This document shows, in pieces, positions 38,010 to 42,580 of a stretch of 64,000 nt of DNA. Source of the stretch: Channallabes apus (lineage: Eukaryota; Chordata; Actinopteri; Siluriformes; Clariidae); contig CM060109.1 in assembly GCA_030522415.1 (NCBI GenBank), positions 39,243,392 to 39,307,391 of the forward strand, in the 5' to 3' direction. Each line of letters opens with the position of its first letter. Within the stretch, counting starts at the first letter, position 1. The notes under the pieces were generated by a model, which ran no database searches, was not told the origin of the DNA, and saw nothing but the letters and a program-made list of their open reading frames with translations. The translations under genes and the position numbers were made by a program.

Positions 38010-41000
38010 TACTGTTCAAAAGTTTTTGAACACGTGCAAATTTCTTTGTTTTTGTTTAGTGATTTATTTTCTACATTCTACAACAATACTGGGGATTTCA
38101 AAACTATAAAATAACACATTCTGTATGGAATTAGGTAATTACGTAATAACAACAAAAACAGCAGTTAGTTGTTATTTAAAGACACAGAGGTCGGCCTTTC
38201 TGTAATAGTTCTTGCAAGAACAGTATCGTCAAGTGCATTTGCAAAATCCGTCAAGCACCATAATGAAACTGTCTCTCATGAAGGCCGTCCCAGGAGGACG
38301 AGACCAAAACCTCCCTCTGCTGCAGACGAGAAGTTCATTTAGAGTTATCAGCCTGAAAAATGACCAATTAACAGCAGCTCAGATTAGAGGCGTTATGAAG
38401 TCTTTACAGAGCAGAAGTAGCAGAAACATCTCAATATCAACTGTTCAAAGGAGATTAATGCATTTTTTTGGACGCCTTCAGGATTCCTTTACAATGTAGT
38501 AAGAAATAAAAATCAGGAACGATCATGGAGTTAGAAAGTGATCTAAAATTTTCCAAAACAGGCTACAGTTCGACTGAATCTCTTATGTGGGATGGCATTT
38601 TGCTCTCTTTTCCTCAGCATGACTTTCACTCCTCCAGATAAGCTTCAGGTCATTCAGCAGACCTTTGAGGACATCACACAGGAAGTGCAAGCCATGCTGG
38701 GCCAGGGCTTCCTGTGGTGCATGGATGATCTCTTCCCAGTCTTCCTCTACGTAGTTGTCCGTGCACGGTATGCTTTAAACACCACAGCTTCACGTTCTGG
38801 CATGTTCTGTTTTCTGTGTTTATCTGGAGTTTCAGTTTCCATTTTGTTAGTGTTATTTGATTAAATTTTTATAAAATGTACTTGTTTTAAAAACAAAATT
38901 AAAATATGTACTAAAATCCTTTGTGCATTTTCCTTTCTGTGATGTGTGAATTCAGAATCAGAAACCTTGGATCTGAGGTGAGCCTCATAGAGGACTTGAT
39001 GGATCCTGCTCTTCAGCATGGAGAACTTGGCCTAATGTTCACCACTCTCAAAGTATGAATTTTTGTATTATGTACCCTGGCCTAGCACCATCACCATTTC
39101 AGACATGGTGTCAAATAGTATTTGCATTTATTTATTTATTTTTTACTACATATAGAGACAATTCATTTATTGTGTCCGTACGGCTGTGTCACTGGCTCTT
39201 TAAGCAATGATTATCAACAATTAAAGTCCCACCAGAAAAAAATGTTTAAAATTAAACCATACCAACAGTGTTTGTCTGATGGTACTTAGTTAGTAACACA
39301 GTAACCCAGTGTAAGGATCTATCCAATGATGGAAACTTCAAAGCACCTTTGTAACTCGCTCTGGATAAGAGTGTCTGCCAGATGCCTAAATGGTAACATA
39401 AATGTTTAAACAAAAAAAACGCAGAAGCTTGTTCTGGTATCTTACACCCGTTCCTAATCTGAATTTTAAGGGATTCGTTTGTATACTAACTTTTGAAGAG
39501 TGTTTGTTTAGGTGATATTTCCAGTGGCGTGGCATGGGGAAAGTTTTTGAGCAAGCCAACTGAGATGACCTCTATGTCTTTTTAATTTCATCTCTGTGTG
39601 CGTTTACTGAAACACACACTCTCACTAATTCTCAACATTTGATTTATGCAGTTCCCCTTCCAAATGCTTAATGTGTGAAAAAATCTATAATAATTTAAAA
39701 AAGCATTAATTACAAACTGAATAAATCAAATCATTTTGGATTTTGAATCAGTAAACATTTGATTTACATTCGTATCAAACTATTCAGTAAGCTGCGTGTA
39801 TTAAACACATGACTTACAGTGGTGTGAAAAACTATTTGCCCCCCTCCTGATTTCTTATTCTTTTGCATGTTTGTCACACAAAATGTTTCTGATCATCAAA
39901 CACATTTAACTATTAGTCAAAGATAACACAAGTAAACACAAAATGCAGTTTTTGAATGAGGGGTTTTATTATTTAGGGAGAAAAAAAATCCAAACCTACA
40001 TGGCCCTGTGTGAAAAAGTAATTGCCCCCTGAGCCTAATAACTGGTTGGGCCACCCTTAGCAGCAATAACTGCAATCAAGCGTTTGCGATAACTTGCAAC
40101 GAGTCTTTTACAGCGCTCTGGAGGAATTTTGGCCCACTCATCTTTGCAGAATTGTTGTAATTCAGCTTTATTTGAGGGTTTTCTAGCATGAACCGCCTTT
40201 TTAAGGTCATGCCACAACATCTCAATAGGATTCAGGTCAGGACTTTGACTAGGCCACTCCAAAGTCTTCATTTTGTTTTTCTTCAACCATTCAGAGGTGG
40301 ATTTGTTGGTGTGTTTTGGGTCATTGTCCTGCTGCAGCACCCAAGATCACTTCAGCTTGAGTTGACGAACAGATGGCCGGACATTCTCCTTCAGGATTTT
40401 TTGGTAGACAGTAGAATTCATGGTTCCATCTATCACAGCAAGCCTTCCAGGTCCTGAAGCAGCAAAACAACCCCAGACCATCACACTACCACCACCATAT
40501 TTTACTGTTGGTATGATGTTCTTTTTCTGAAATGCTGTGTTACTTTTACGCCAGATGTAACGGGACACGCACCTTCCAAAAAGTTCAACTTTTCTCTCGT
40601 CGGTCCACAAGGTATTTTCCCAAAAGTCTTGGCAATCATTGAGATGTTTTTTTAGCAAAATTGAGACGAGCCTTAATGTTCTTTTTGCTTAAAAGTGGTT
40701 TGTGCCTTGGAAATCTGCCATGCAGGCCGTTTTTGCCCAGTCTCTTTCTTATGGTGGAGTCGTGAACACTGACCTTAATTGAGGCAAGTGAGGCCTGCAG
40801 TTCTTTAGATGTTGTCCTGGGGTCTTTTGTGGCCTCTCGGATGAGTTGTCTCTGTGCTCTTGGAGTAATTTTGGTCGGCCGGCCACTCCTGGGAAGGTTC
40901 ACCACTGTTCCATGTTTTTGCCATTTGTGGATAATGGCTCTCACTGTGGTTCGCTGGAGTCCCAAAGCTTTAGAAACGGCTTTATAACCTTTACCAGACT

Positions 41001-42580
41001 GATAGATCTCAATTACTTTTGTTCTCATTTGTTCCTGAATTTCTTTGGATCTTGGCATGATGTCTAGTTTTTGAGGTGCTTTTGGTCTACTTCTCTGTGT
41101 CAGGTAGCTCCTATTTAAGTGATTTCTTGATTGAAACAGGTGTGGCAGTAATCAGGCCTGGGGGTGACTACAGAAATTGAACTCATGTGTGATAAACCAC
41201 AGTTAAGTTATTTTTTAACAAGGGGGGCAATCACTTTTTCACACAGAGCCATGTAGATTTGGAGTTTTTTTTCTCCCTTAATAACGTAAACCTTCATTTA
41301 AAAACTGCATTTTGTGTTCAATTATGTTATCTATGACTAATAGTTAACGGTTTTTGATGAGCAGAAACATTTAAGTGTGACAAACATGGGGCAAATAGTG
41401 GGGCAAATAGTTTTTCACACCACTGTATATGGACTTGACAAATTCTTTCCATATCTTTCTAGTGTTTGCTAATGACGATGTAGAAGGGTGTCTGGCTTCA
41501 CAGTGTGTACAGCGGTATGACAGCAGCCTCAACTTATTGCGTAATCCGTTTTTCTTTTTTAAATAAGGGAAGTGAACTTCACCCTGGCTTTTCCTGGAAT
41601 TGTTTTGACAAATCAGCAATTCGATGAAGATTGCATTTTCTGATTGGCTCTGATTGGTGTGAAAACAGGGGCCCGTAAATGTTATGTGGTGAATGTGTGC
41701 TGAACCGTGGTGTTGCATCATTGGCCTCCGTTCAGCATACATTCACCACATAACATGTAGGGGTGCGCTGTTTCATATGCAGGAGATGGTGGTCCGCAAC
41801 AGCACAGAGGAGCTTATTACTCAAACAAATCTGTTAAACTAAATATTTTTTATCATTATTATTAAAATGACATGTACAGTGAGAAAACTAGAGACGCCTG
41901 ACTTCCCTTTGGCTACTACTGTAGATGTTTCTACATTACACATTAAGTCTTAAACAGCATTTGATCTCATTTACATTTTCAATGCATTGTATCCTGATAA
42001 GATTTCAACCATGTACACTTGGGATATTCACATGCATGTCTGGGCAGACTTGCACAAGTCCAACAACGGAAGCTGCACATTGATAGGCAAATGAGCTCAT
42101 TACATTATCAGACACCAACTTCCAGTGAACTGTAAAAAAGACTGTCATTCAAATGCTGTTTTTAATCTCGCTAACCATGAAAATTTATCAACTCACTTTC
42201 ACAGTTCACAGTGCATGCACTCATCCTCTAAGAGAAGTTTTGGTTATCAGATCTAACAGAGAGGAATTTGCATGTACAGTATATAACATACACTCTAAGT
42301 GGTGGATGACGAACAACTAATGTGTCTATGGTATTTGTGCTTTTATTCAATTTTATTAATCAAATACAGTCCTGTAGGTGAGCTTTTTTTAAAAAAAAAA
42401 AAAAATTTTTTTTAAGGAACTGAAAAAAATGTCTATGGAATTTGTGTGTGTTTATTATAGACTGGTTGTGAAATTGTGTAAATTTGTTCCATTTTTTAAT
42501 GCATTTCTCTATATACATTTATTCTTTCACTGCAGGCTTGCTACTACCAGATTCAGAGAGAGAACCATACTGGCATGTAG
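1709..42580 (+). CDS. als2: Alsin (ALS2), Rab5/Rac1 guanine nucleotide exchange factor, 33 coding exons
   Basis: Alsin activates Rab5 through its C-terminal VPS9 domain and acts on Rac1 through its DH/PH module, on early endosomes and membrane ruffles; loss in humans causes juvenile motor neuron disease (family knowledge). Joining 33 exons gives 5016 nt, 1671 residues plus stop, close to human alsin (1657). All junctions are GT-AG and all phases agree. Domains by residue: RCC1-like repeats ~40-220 and ~520-700, acidic/serine-rich linker ~230-500, DH ~700-900, PH ~915-1020, MORN repeats ~1060-1260, VPS9 ~1500-1671. The full RCC1-DH-PH-MORN-VPS9 order separates it from ALS2CL, which lacks the RCC1 part. 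Introns 1, 6, 14, 17, 26 and 32 are enlarged by transposons. The start is ambiguous: 1709 or in-frame 1652. Orthology to als2a or als2b is unresolved. Confidence 0.95.
1850..3449. mobile_element. Degenerate Tc1-like element split by a hAT insertion
   Basis: Bases 1850-1902 begin CACTATATGGACAAAAGTAT after a TA, the terminal sequence of a widespread fish Tc1-type repeat. The element resumes at 3043 and runs to about 3449 with antisense transposase relics (CCACTCTTCTTGGAAGGCTG, TCATCCCAAATG). The interval between is the hAT element listed separately. No intact ORF remains. Confidence 0.75.
1903..3042. mobile_element. Non-autonomous hAT element with 8-bp target duplication
   Basis: The ends are CAGGGGCGTAGC and GCGACGCCCCTG (11 of 12 complementary). 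ATCCAAAC flanks both sides (1895-1902 and 3043-3050), an exact 8-bp duplication as expected for hAT. The 1140-bp interior has no transposase ORF. It is inserted in the older Tc1-like repeat. Confidence 0.9.
3678..4705 (-). pseudogene. Tc1-type transposase, broken (copy 1)
   Basis: The protein reads from 4705 leftward: a helix-turn-helix N-terminal part, W-x-D-E equivalent, Q-Q-D-N-D-P-K-H-T and [11 protein letters not shown], giving a D-D-34-E catalytic pattern. Three lesions are visible against the other copies: a 4-bp duplication near 4648 in the N-terminus, the shared extra base in a T7 run near 4288-4294, and a 2-bp loss near 4182. It cannot make a functional enzyme. Confidence 0.93.
4881..5484 (+). 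mobile_element. LINE-A 3' fragment inserted in Tc1 copy 1
   Basis: It starts with the coding end of a Jockey/L2-type reverse transcriptase ([30 protein letters not shown]) and ends in a 3' UTR with an AAATTTTAATTTTAATTT tail. It interrupts the Tc1 sequence exactly after GGGGGGCAATCAC, which the other two copies hold intact. It is the only LINE in the als2 introns lying in sense orientation. Confidence 0.9.
5687..5728. repeat. (TA)n microsatellite
   Basis: 21 TA units between two Tc1-type elements. Confidence 0.95.
5730..6011 (-). mobile_element. Truncated Tc1-like element of another family
   Basis: Antisense relic with [13 protein letters not shown] and L-L-Q-D-C-W, then the terminal repeat ending TTTTGGCCTGTACTG before TA at 6012. 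Only the 3' transposase part and one terminus remain. Confidence 0.85.
6031..6809. mobile_element. Non-autonomous hAT-like element
   Basis: The ends AGGGATGCTCAATTCGATTA and ..TTAATATGAGCATCCCT are imperfect inverted repeats with CGGTTAAC-type subterminal motifs on both sides. Flanks are (TA)n, so the target duplication cannot be defined. No transposase ORF is seen. Confidence 0.7.
6905..7125 (-). repeat. SINE-A (tRNA-derived), degraded antisense copy
   Basis: Reverse complement shows GGTTCGATTCCC (B box), CACCTCCAGGTCCC, TTGCATGTTCTCCCCATGC and the A-box part. This is the family with complete copies at 52.6, 56.5 and 58.2 kb. Confidence 0.8.
7130..8640. other. als2: als2 intron 1 segment without recognised features
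   Basis: No exon, intact ORF or repeat family was recognised. ORFs here are short and lack codon structure. Confidence 0.5.
8650..8945 (-). mobile_element. Fragment of a Tc1-derived repeat (GTTCAAAAG-type termini)
   Basis: Antisense relic sharing GTAACTCT..GAACTTCTCCTCTGCAG, TTCATGAGAGCCAGTT and CAGTATTGTCAAGTGCAT (as complement) with the copies at 12270 and 38010. Termini are missing. Confidence 0.75.
8978..9035 (-). repeat. SINE-B tail fragment
   Basis: It contains TTAGGCATTTGGCAGACG, the 3' end of the tRNA-derived SINE found complete near 55.0 and 55.7 kb, in antisense. Confidence 0.65.
9342..9490 (+). CDS. als2: als2 coding exon 2 (start of RCC1-like domain)
   Basis: A polypyrimidine tract and AG precede 9342; donor GTATGG follows 9490. 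The translation has an acidic stretch (S-E-E-E-E), then W-Q-G and [15 protein letters not shown], matching the alsin N-terminal blade. Phases 2 and 1 fit both neighbours. Confidence 0.93.
9626..10966 (+). CDS. als2: als2 coding exon 3 (RCC1 repeats and long linker)
   Basis: This is the largest exon, 1341 nt, the equivalent of the large RCC1 exon of human ALS2. RCC1-type motifs are [34 protein letters not shown] and [11 protein letters not shown] conserved [10 protein letters not shown] segment follows, then about 250 residues of low-conservation Ser/Glu-rich linker. It ends in [10 protein letters not shown], conserved in alsins. Donor GTATTT. Confidence 0.96.
11087..11255 (+). CDS. als2: als2 coding exon 4 (RCC1 second half)
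   Basis: Acceptor TTGCAG precedes it. The product contains [12 protein letters not shown] and E-G-Q-L-G-H-G-D, a canonical RCC1 blade. Donor GTATAG. Confidence 0.95.
11337..11433 (+). CDS. als2: als2 coding exon 5 (RCC1 repeat)
   Basis: It encodes R-L-Q-P-L-C-I-K and [12 protein letters not shown], the blade following exon 4. Donor GTAACT. Confidence 0.95.
11530..11607 (+). CDS. als2: als2 coding exon 6 (RCC1 repeat)
   Basis: It encodes [14 protein letters not shown] and V-P-Q-H-V-K in phase 0 at both ends (donor GTATGT). It precedes the 2.55-kb, transposon-filled intron 6. Confidence 0.95.
11735..13480 (-). mobile_element. LINE-A, old degenerate copy in als2 intron 6
   Basis: The 3' tail (TTTCAAATTAAAATTTTATT, GTGAAATGCTTA) lies at the left and RT-coding relics at 12840-13480, antisense. 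Recognisable parts include the ends of S-H-P..G-L-F-S-L-L and the D-L-S-W-S-C-H segment, with many frame breaks. A Tc1-derived element splits it at 12270-12832. Confidence 0.8.
12270..12832 (+). mobile_element. Tc1-derived non-autonomous element
   Basis: Termini are GAACCGTTCAAAAGTTTT and AATCTTTTGAACGGTAGTGTA, imperfect inverted repeats. The interior is close to the 38010 copy, including TTCTTGCAAGAACAGTAT and a relic of a transposase N-terminal region. It sits inside the old LINE. Confidence 0.8.
14161..14340 (+). CDS. als2: als2 coding exon 7 (RCC1 repeat)
   Basis: The product has [16 protein letters not shown] followed by P-I-L-Y-Y-S-G, matching the alsin blade ending in L-Y-Y-S-G. The acceptor (GTGTAG) is weak in pyrimidines and the donor is GTTAGT, but both phases are 0 and match the neighbours. 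Confidence 0.88.
14536..14707 (+). CDS. als2: als2 coding exon 8 (end of RCC1, start of DH)
   Basis: It encodes [11 protein letters not shown] then [19 protein letters not shown], followed by E-R-K-F-Y, where the alsin DH region begins. It ends on one base of a codon; donor GTGTGT. Confidence 0.94.
15040..15229 (+). CDS. als2: als2 coding exon 9 (DH domain)
   Basis: It encodes [18 protein letters not shown] and a helix ending at T-Y-K, matching alsin DH. Its first two bases complete the Asp codon begun in exon 8. Confidence 0.94.
15694..15759 (+). CDS. als2: als2 coding exon 10 (DH domain)
   Basis: A short 66-nt exon encoding [15 protein letters not shown], a signature segment of alsin. Donor GTACGT. 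Confidence 0.94.
15844..16006 (+). CDS. als2: als2 coding exon 11 (DH domain)
   Basis: It encodes the helical segment ending P-L-Q-H-L-H-D-Y then [11 protein letters not shown], corresponding to the DH region of alsin. Donor GTGAGT. Confidence 0.95.
16087..16218 (+). CDS. als2: als2 coding exon 12 (end of DH)
   Basis: It encodes Y-E-V-L-A-Q-L-L and [18 protein letters not shown]. The last codons (K-S-S) use donor GTCAGT. The open frame runs on past this site, so the donor was chosen from exon 13 phase and homology. Confidence 0.9.
16719..16847 (+). CDS. als2: als2 coding exon 13 (PH domain start)
   Basis: It encodes R-R-L-V-C-E-S-S-N and [20 protein letters not shown], the first strands of the alsin PH domain. 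Phase 0 at both ends. Confidence 0.95.
16952..16975 (+). CDS. als2: als2 coding exon 14, 24-nt microexon in PH domain
   Basis: A pyrimidine-rich acceptor (ending ATTCAG) and a perfect GTAAGT donor enclose 24 nt encoding G-T-I-P-S-K-K-F. Flanking phases are 0, so inclusion or skipping both keep the frame. Its last codon plus the first of exon 15 gives F-S, as in human alsin after H-A-Q, which supports inclusion. It adds seven residues absent from human alsin at this loop. Confidence 0.7.
17619..18494 (-). pseudogene. LINE-A reverse transcriptase C-terminal part
   Basis: Encodes [28 protein letters not shown] and [10 protein letters not shown], the post-catalytic region of Jockey/L2-type RT. 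The 5' part is separated by frame breaks near 18500 and 18590 and by the hAT insertion. Confidence 0.9.
18863..19948. mobile_element. Non-autonomous hAT element inside LINE-A
   Basis: Ends TAGGGCTGCACGATATT and ATTTCGTGCAGCCCTA are inverted repeats. GAGGGAAT is duplicated exactly (18855-18862, 19949-19956), an 8-bp hAT-type footprint. CGATAT-rich subterminal blocks lie at both ends. The 1086-bp interior has no transposase. Confidence 0.95.
20364..21059 (-). pseudogene. Gypsy integrase C-terminus with chromodomain
   Basis: It contains the GPY/F-type module (G-D-W-V-W-L, F-I-G-P-F-P-I) and V-F-H-I-S-L-L, then [14 protein letters not shown], a chromodomain. The element's pol is therefore of chromovirus type; such domains guide insertion to marked chromatin in relatives. 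Confidence 0.9.
20428..20445 (-). promoter_or_regulatory. Gypsy polypurine tract
   Basis: On the minus strand a GGAGGGGGGGG run lies directly before the 3' LTR start TGTCACATC, the expected place for plus-strand priming. Confidence 0.8.
21007..21958 (-). pseudogene. Gypsy integrase, one frame break
   Basis: 21563-21958 holds the zinc-binding H-x-H-C-C part (G-H-P-G-V, C-A-I-C). 21007-21594 holds the D-D-E core: M-D-F-V-T-D-L, S-D-R-G-P-Q-F and N-G-Q-A-E-R-T. The two parts are in different frames, with the break near 21590. Confidence 0.92.
21970..22314 (-). pseudogene. Gypsy RNase H region
   Basis: 22025-22246 encodes [15 protein letters not shown] and [10 protein letters not shown], the RNase H Glu and Asp blocks. 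A frame change follows at 22025. The upstream half is separated by the LINE-B insertion. Confidence 0.9.
22315..23572 (-). mobile_element. LINE-B 3' fragment inserted in Gypsy pol
   Basis: It has the tail AATTCAATTCAGTTTTATTT at its left and coding sequence for [10 protein letters not shown] and [11 protein letters not shown] at its right. CACCACTC is duplicated at both borders (22307-22314 and 23573-23580). Confidence 0.95.
23662..24675 (-). pseudogene. Gypsy reverse transcriptase, split by a SINE
   Basis: 24091-24675 encodes the fingers and palm with L-D-L-R-S-A-Y-N and the catalytic V-Y-L-D-D-I-L-I. After the SINE at about 23957-24113 the sequence continues with A-K-C-D-F-H-type (K-A-E-K-C-D-F-H) and [12 protein letters not shown], the thumb and connection. 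The SINE enters within the Tyr codon region before K-A-E-K-C. Confidence 0.93.
23957..24113 (+). repeat. SINE-B inserted in the Gypsy RT gene
   Basis: It begins at the B box (AGGTTCAAACCCCACAACC), runs through GCCCTTGAGCAAGGCCCTTA and ends in repeated AAATGT units. The 5' tRNA part is missing. Confidence 0.88.
24746..25302 (-). pseudogene. Gypsy protease region, frame-broken
   Basis: [12 protein letters not shown] carries the retropepsin D-S-G active-site triad. The following segment reads V-V-L-G-L-P-W-L-H, typical of the protease C-terminus, in a different frame from about 25069. Confidence 0.88.
25272..26170 (-). pseudogene. Gypsy gag, frame-broken
   Basis: Two overlapping minus-strand frames hold the capsid-like part ([19 protein letters not shown]) and the start of a CCHC knuckle, C-L-Y-C-G. 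The rest of the knuckle (G-H-L-I-E-D-C) lies in another frame at 25240-25302. The switch falls in a C7 run near 25280, so gag is broken inside the knuckle. A second break lies near 25700. Confidence 0.85.
26161..26685 (-). repeat. Gypsy 5' LTR (right)
   Basis: This intact LTR matches the left one apart from a ~25-bp deletion after CTTAACCCTGG and scattered substitutions. The exact inner edge is uncertain by two or three bases. Confidence 0.9.
26769..27450 (+). mobile_element. Degenerate Tc1/mariner-type element
   Basis: Termini CAGTCTCCTTTGAAAGTATT and TTTTTGGAGGAGACTG are inverted repeats flanked by TA. An internal relic reads [10 protein letters not shown], the decayed D-L-N-P-I-E block of a transposase on the + strand. 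Confidence 0.85.
27469..27800. mobile_element. Degenerate Tc1-like fragment
   Basis: Begins CACTGATCACCCAGAACATT after TA and keeps CCCCTTGTGCCACC and GGATCAGAATTGTTTGTTCG, resembling a common fish Tc1-type repeat. Only one end is seen. Confidence 0.65.
27800..28579. other. als2: als2 intron 14 right part, no recognised feature
   Basis: AT-rich with T-runs; no exon, repeat family or ORF that I can support. Confidence 0.5.
28580..28638 (+). CDS. als2: als2 coding exon 15 (PH domain)
   Basis: It encodes [12 protein letters not shown], matching the L-A-T-L-W strand of alsin. The exon lies 11.6 kb past exon 14, beyond the Gypsy element, with a strong TTTTTTTTCCCC acceptor tract. Confidence 0.92.
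29583..29649 (+). CDS. als2: als2 coding exon 16 (PH domain)
   Basis: It encodes [14 protein letters not shown] and D-Q-E-K, the next PH strands. Its first base completes the codon begun in exon 15. Confidence 0.95.
29845..30044 (+). CDS. als2: als2 coding exon 17 (PH C-terminal helix, first MORN)
   Basis: It encodes the PH helix [10 protein letters not shown], a linker, then Y-T-F-T and [12 protein letters not shown], the first MORN-type motif. Donor GTAAGT. Confidence 0.96.
30138..31742 (-). mobile_element. Tc1/mariner transposon, copy 2 (near intact), als2 intron 17
   Basis: A 1605-bp element with inverted termini CAGTGGTGTG..CACACCACTG flanked by TA on both sides. It is the best-preserved of the three copies and is antisense to als2. 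Confidence 0.97.
30356..31376 (-). pseudogene. Tc1-type transposase with a single frameshift (copy 2)
   Basis: From [10 protein letters not shown] the N-terminal part (30954-31376) holds paired helix-turn-helix motifs ([20 protein letters not shown]). The catalytic part (30356-30976) holds [16 protein letters not shown] and S-P-D-L-N-P-I-E, a D-D-34-E triad, and G-G-G-S-V-M-V-W-G. The two frames overlap at an A7 run (30963-30969 on the complement), where one extra base breaks the product. Total span equals about 340 residues, the family norm. Confidence 0.95.
31949..32014 (+). CDS. als2: als2 coding exon 18 (MORN)
   Basis: It encodes [20 protein letters not shown], a complete MORN unit. It follows a Tc1 copy in intron 17. 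Confidence 0.96.
32098..32196 (+). CDS. als2: als2 coding exon 19 (MORN)
   Basis: It encodes [18 protein letters not shown], a MORN unit, with phases matching both neighbours. Confidence 0.96.
32286..32450 (+). CDS. als2: als2 coding exon 20 (two MORN units)
   Basis: It encodes [19 protein letters not shown] and [15 protein letters not shown]. It ends on two bases of a Lys codon; donor GTTTGT. Confidence 0.95.
32723..32834 (+). CDS. als2: als2 coding exon 21 (MORN)
   Basis: It encodes [11 protein letters not shown] and [14 protein letters not shown], near-identical in type to human alsin MORN units. Confidence 0.96.
32917..32994 (+). CDS. als2: als2 coding exon 22 (MORN)
   Basis: It encodes [17 protein letters not shown] and D-W-T-L-N-G-K, 26 codons in phase 0. 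Confidence 0.96.
33078..33211 (+). CDS. als2: als2 coding exon 23 (last MORN)
   Basis: It encodes G-V-L-S-I-P-N-G-D and [10 protein letters not shown], followed by a linker to T-K-T. Donor GTAAGT. Confidence 0.95.
33440..33690 (+). mobile_element. Fragment of the Tc1-derived repeat (38010 family)
   Basis: Shares CACCAATTAACAGCACCTCAG, CTTTACAGAGCA and TTTACAATGTAGAAAGAAAT with the copies at 12270 and 38010. Both termini are lost. Confidence 0.75.
34127..34152. repeat. (GT)n microsatellite just before als2 exon 24
   Basis: About 12 GT units end roughly 10 bases before the exon 24 acceptor, replacing the usual pyrimidine tract. Confidence 0.9.
34162..34326 (+). CDS. als2: als2 coding exon 24 (MORN-VPS9 linker)
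   Basis: It encodes [16 protein letters not shown] and [14 protein letters not shown], conserved in alsin. The acceptor follows a (GT)n run and is poor in pyrimidines on its 3' side. Confidence 0.93.
34407..34524 (+). CDS. als2: als2 coding exon 25
   Basis: It encodes [17 protein letters not shown] and [10 protein letters not shown], conserved alsin linker. Donor GTGAGA. Confidence 0.96.
34793..34950 (+). CDS. als2: als2 coding exon 26
   Basis: It encodes [17 protein letters not shown] and a helix ending R-I-F-Q-L-V, matching alsin before its VPS9 domain. Confidence 0.96.
35304..35617. repeat. Possible solo LTR or LTR-like repeat
   Basis: The stretch starts TGCCACGG, contains AATAAA at 35579 followed by CTCTGTTAGCC, and ends CTTCTGACA, a TG..CA layout. 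No target duplication is clear, so this is a weak call. Confidence 0.3.
35785..36095 (+). repeat. SINE-A, diverged copy in als2 intron 26
   Basis: It has TGGCTTAGTGGTTAGCACTG (A box), GGGTTCAGTTCC (B box), the TTGCATGTTCTCCCCGTG core and a GAGTGAGTGAG tail. Confidence 0.85.
36871..36981 (+). CDS. als2: als2 coding exon 27 (variable Ser-rich linker)
   Basis: It encodes [11 protein letters not shown] then a Ser-rich stretch (S-S-S-S-T-S-S). The equivalent human exon is also poorly conserved after the L-P-E-E-G motif. Confidence 0.92.
37186..37362 (+). CDS. als2: als2 coding exon 28 (VPS9 start)
   Basis: It encodes [15 protein letters not shown] and [13 protein letters not shown], the entry to the VPS9 domain. 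Donor GTGAGT. Confidence 0.96.
37385..37430. repeat. (AC)n microsatellite
   Basis: About 23 AC units in intron 28 of als2. Confidence 0.95.
37551..37596 (+). CDS. als2: als2 coding exon 29 (VPS9)
   Basis: A 46-nt exon encoding [12 protein letters not shown]. Acceptor tract TTTTTATTTTTTAG; donor GTAAGT. Confidence 0.94.
37868..37929 (+). CDS. als2: als2 coding exon 30 (VPS9)
   Basis: It encodes V-L-P-S-S and [13 protein letters not shown], matching alsin. A (TA)n run and a Tc1-derived repeat follow in the next intron. Confidence 0.95.
37963..38008. repeat. (TA)n microsatellite
   Basis: About 23 TA units directly before a Tc1-derived element. Confidence 0.95.
38010..38560 (+). mobile_element. 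Tc1-derived non-autonomous element, als2 intron 30
   Basis: Starts CTACTGTTCAAAAGTTTTTG after (TA)n. A 95-codon relic (38212-38499) contains [10 protein letters not shown] and T-V-Q-R-R-L, like a Tc1 DNA-binding region, but there is no catalytic part. The right end is degraded. Confidence 0.8.
38618..38767 (+). CDS. als2: als2 coding exon 31 (VPS9 core)
   Basis: It encodes [16 protein letters not shown] and [15 protein letters not shown]. The D-D-L-x-P-V segment is the VPS9 motif carrying the conserved Asp and Pro of Rab5 exchange factors. Confidence 0.96.
38956..39052 (+). CDS. als2: als2 coding exon 32 (VPS9 core)
   Basis: It encodes [16 protein letters not shown] and G-L-M-F-T-T-L-K. With exon 33 it completes the conserved T-x-L-x-A-x-x-Y segment of VPS9. 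Confidence 0.96.
39349..39410 (+). repeat. SINE-B 3' end fragment
   Basis: Contains TCGCTCTGGATAAGAGTGTC and GCCAGATGCCTAAAT, the 3' end of the SINE-B family. Confidence 0.75.
39817..41425 (-). mobile_element. Tc1/mariner transposon, copy 3, als2 intron 32
   Basis: Termini CAGTGGTGTG..CACACCACTG flanked by TA. The right inverted repeat is damaged: the segment AAAAGAATAAGAAATCAGG is missing and GGGGCAAATAGT is repeated (41388-41410). Orientation is the same as in copies 1 and 2. Confidence 0.96.
40035..41058 (-). pseudogene. Tc1-type transposase, frameshift plus nonsense (copy 3)
   Basis: Same protein as copy 2. It carries the same extra base in the A7 run and a CGA-to-TGA stop after L-K-L-K near 40346. 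The D-D-34-E residues are otherwise present. Confidence 0.94.
41679..41756. repeat. 27-bp hairpin in als2 intron 32
   Basis: Arms 41679-41705 and 41730-41756 pair at 26 of 27 positions around a 24-nt loop. The arms start ATGTTATGTGGTGAATGT. Confidence 0.85.
42536..42580 (+). CDS. als2: als2 coding exon 33 (C-terminus and stop)
   Basis: It encodes [14 protein letters not shown] and TAG. The first nine residues equal the human alsin end; the tail is a few residues longer. It is reached after the 3.5-kb intron 32, which contains a Tc1 copy. Confidence 0.95.
   Translation, partial: ACYYQIQRENHTGM

Noticed and set aside
42376..42415. A-run/T-run palindrome as a hairpin
   Set aside because: Low-complexity homopolymers pair trivially and carry no information.
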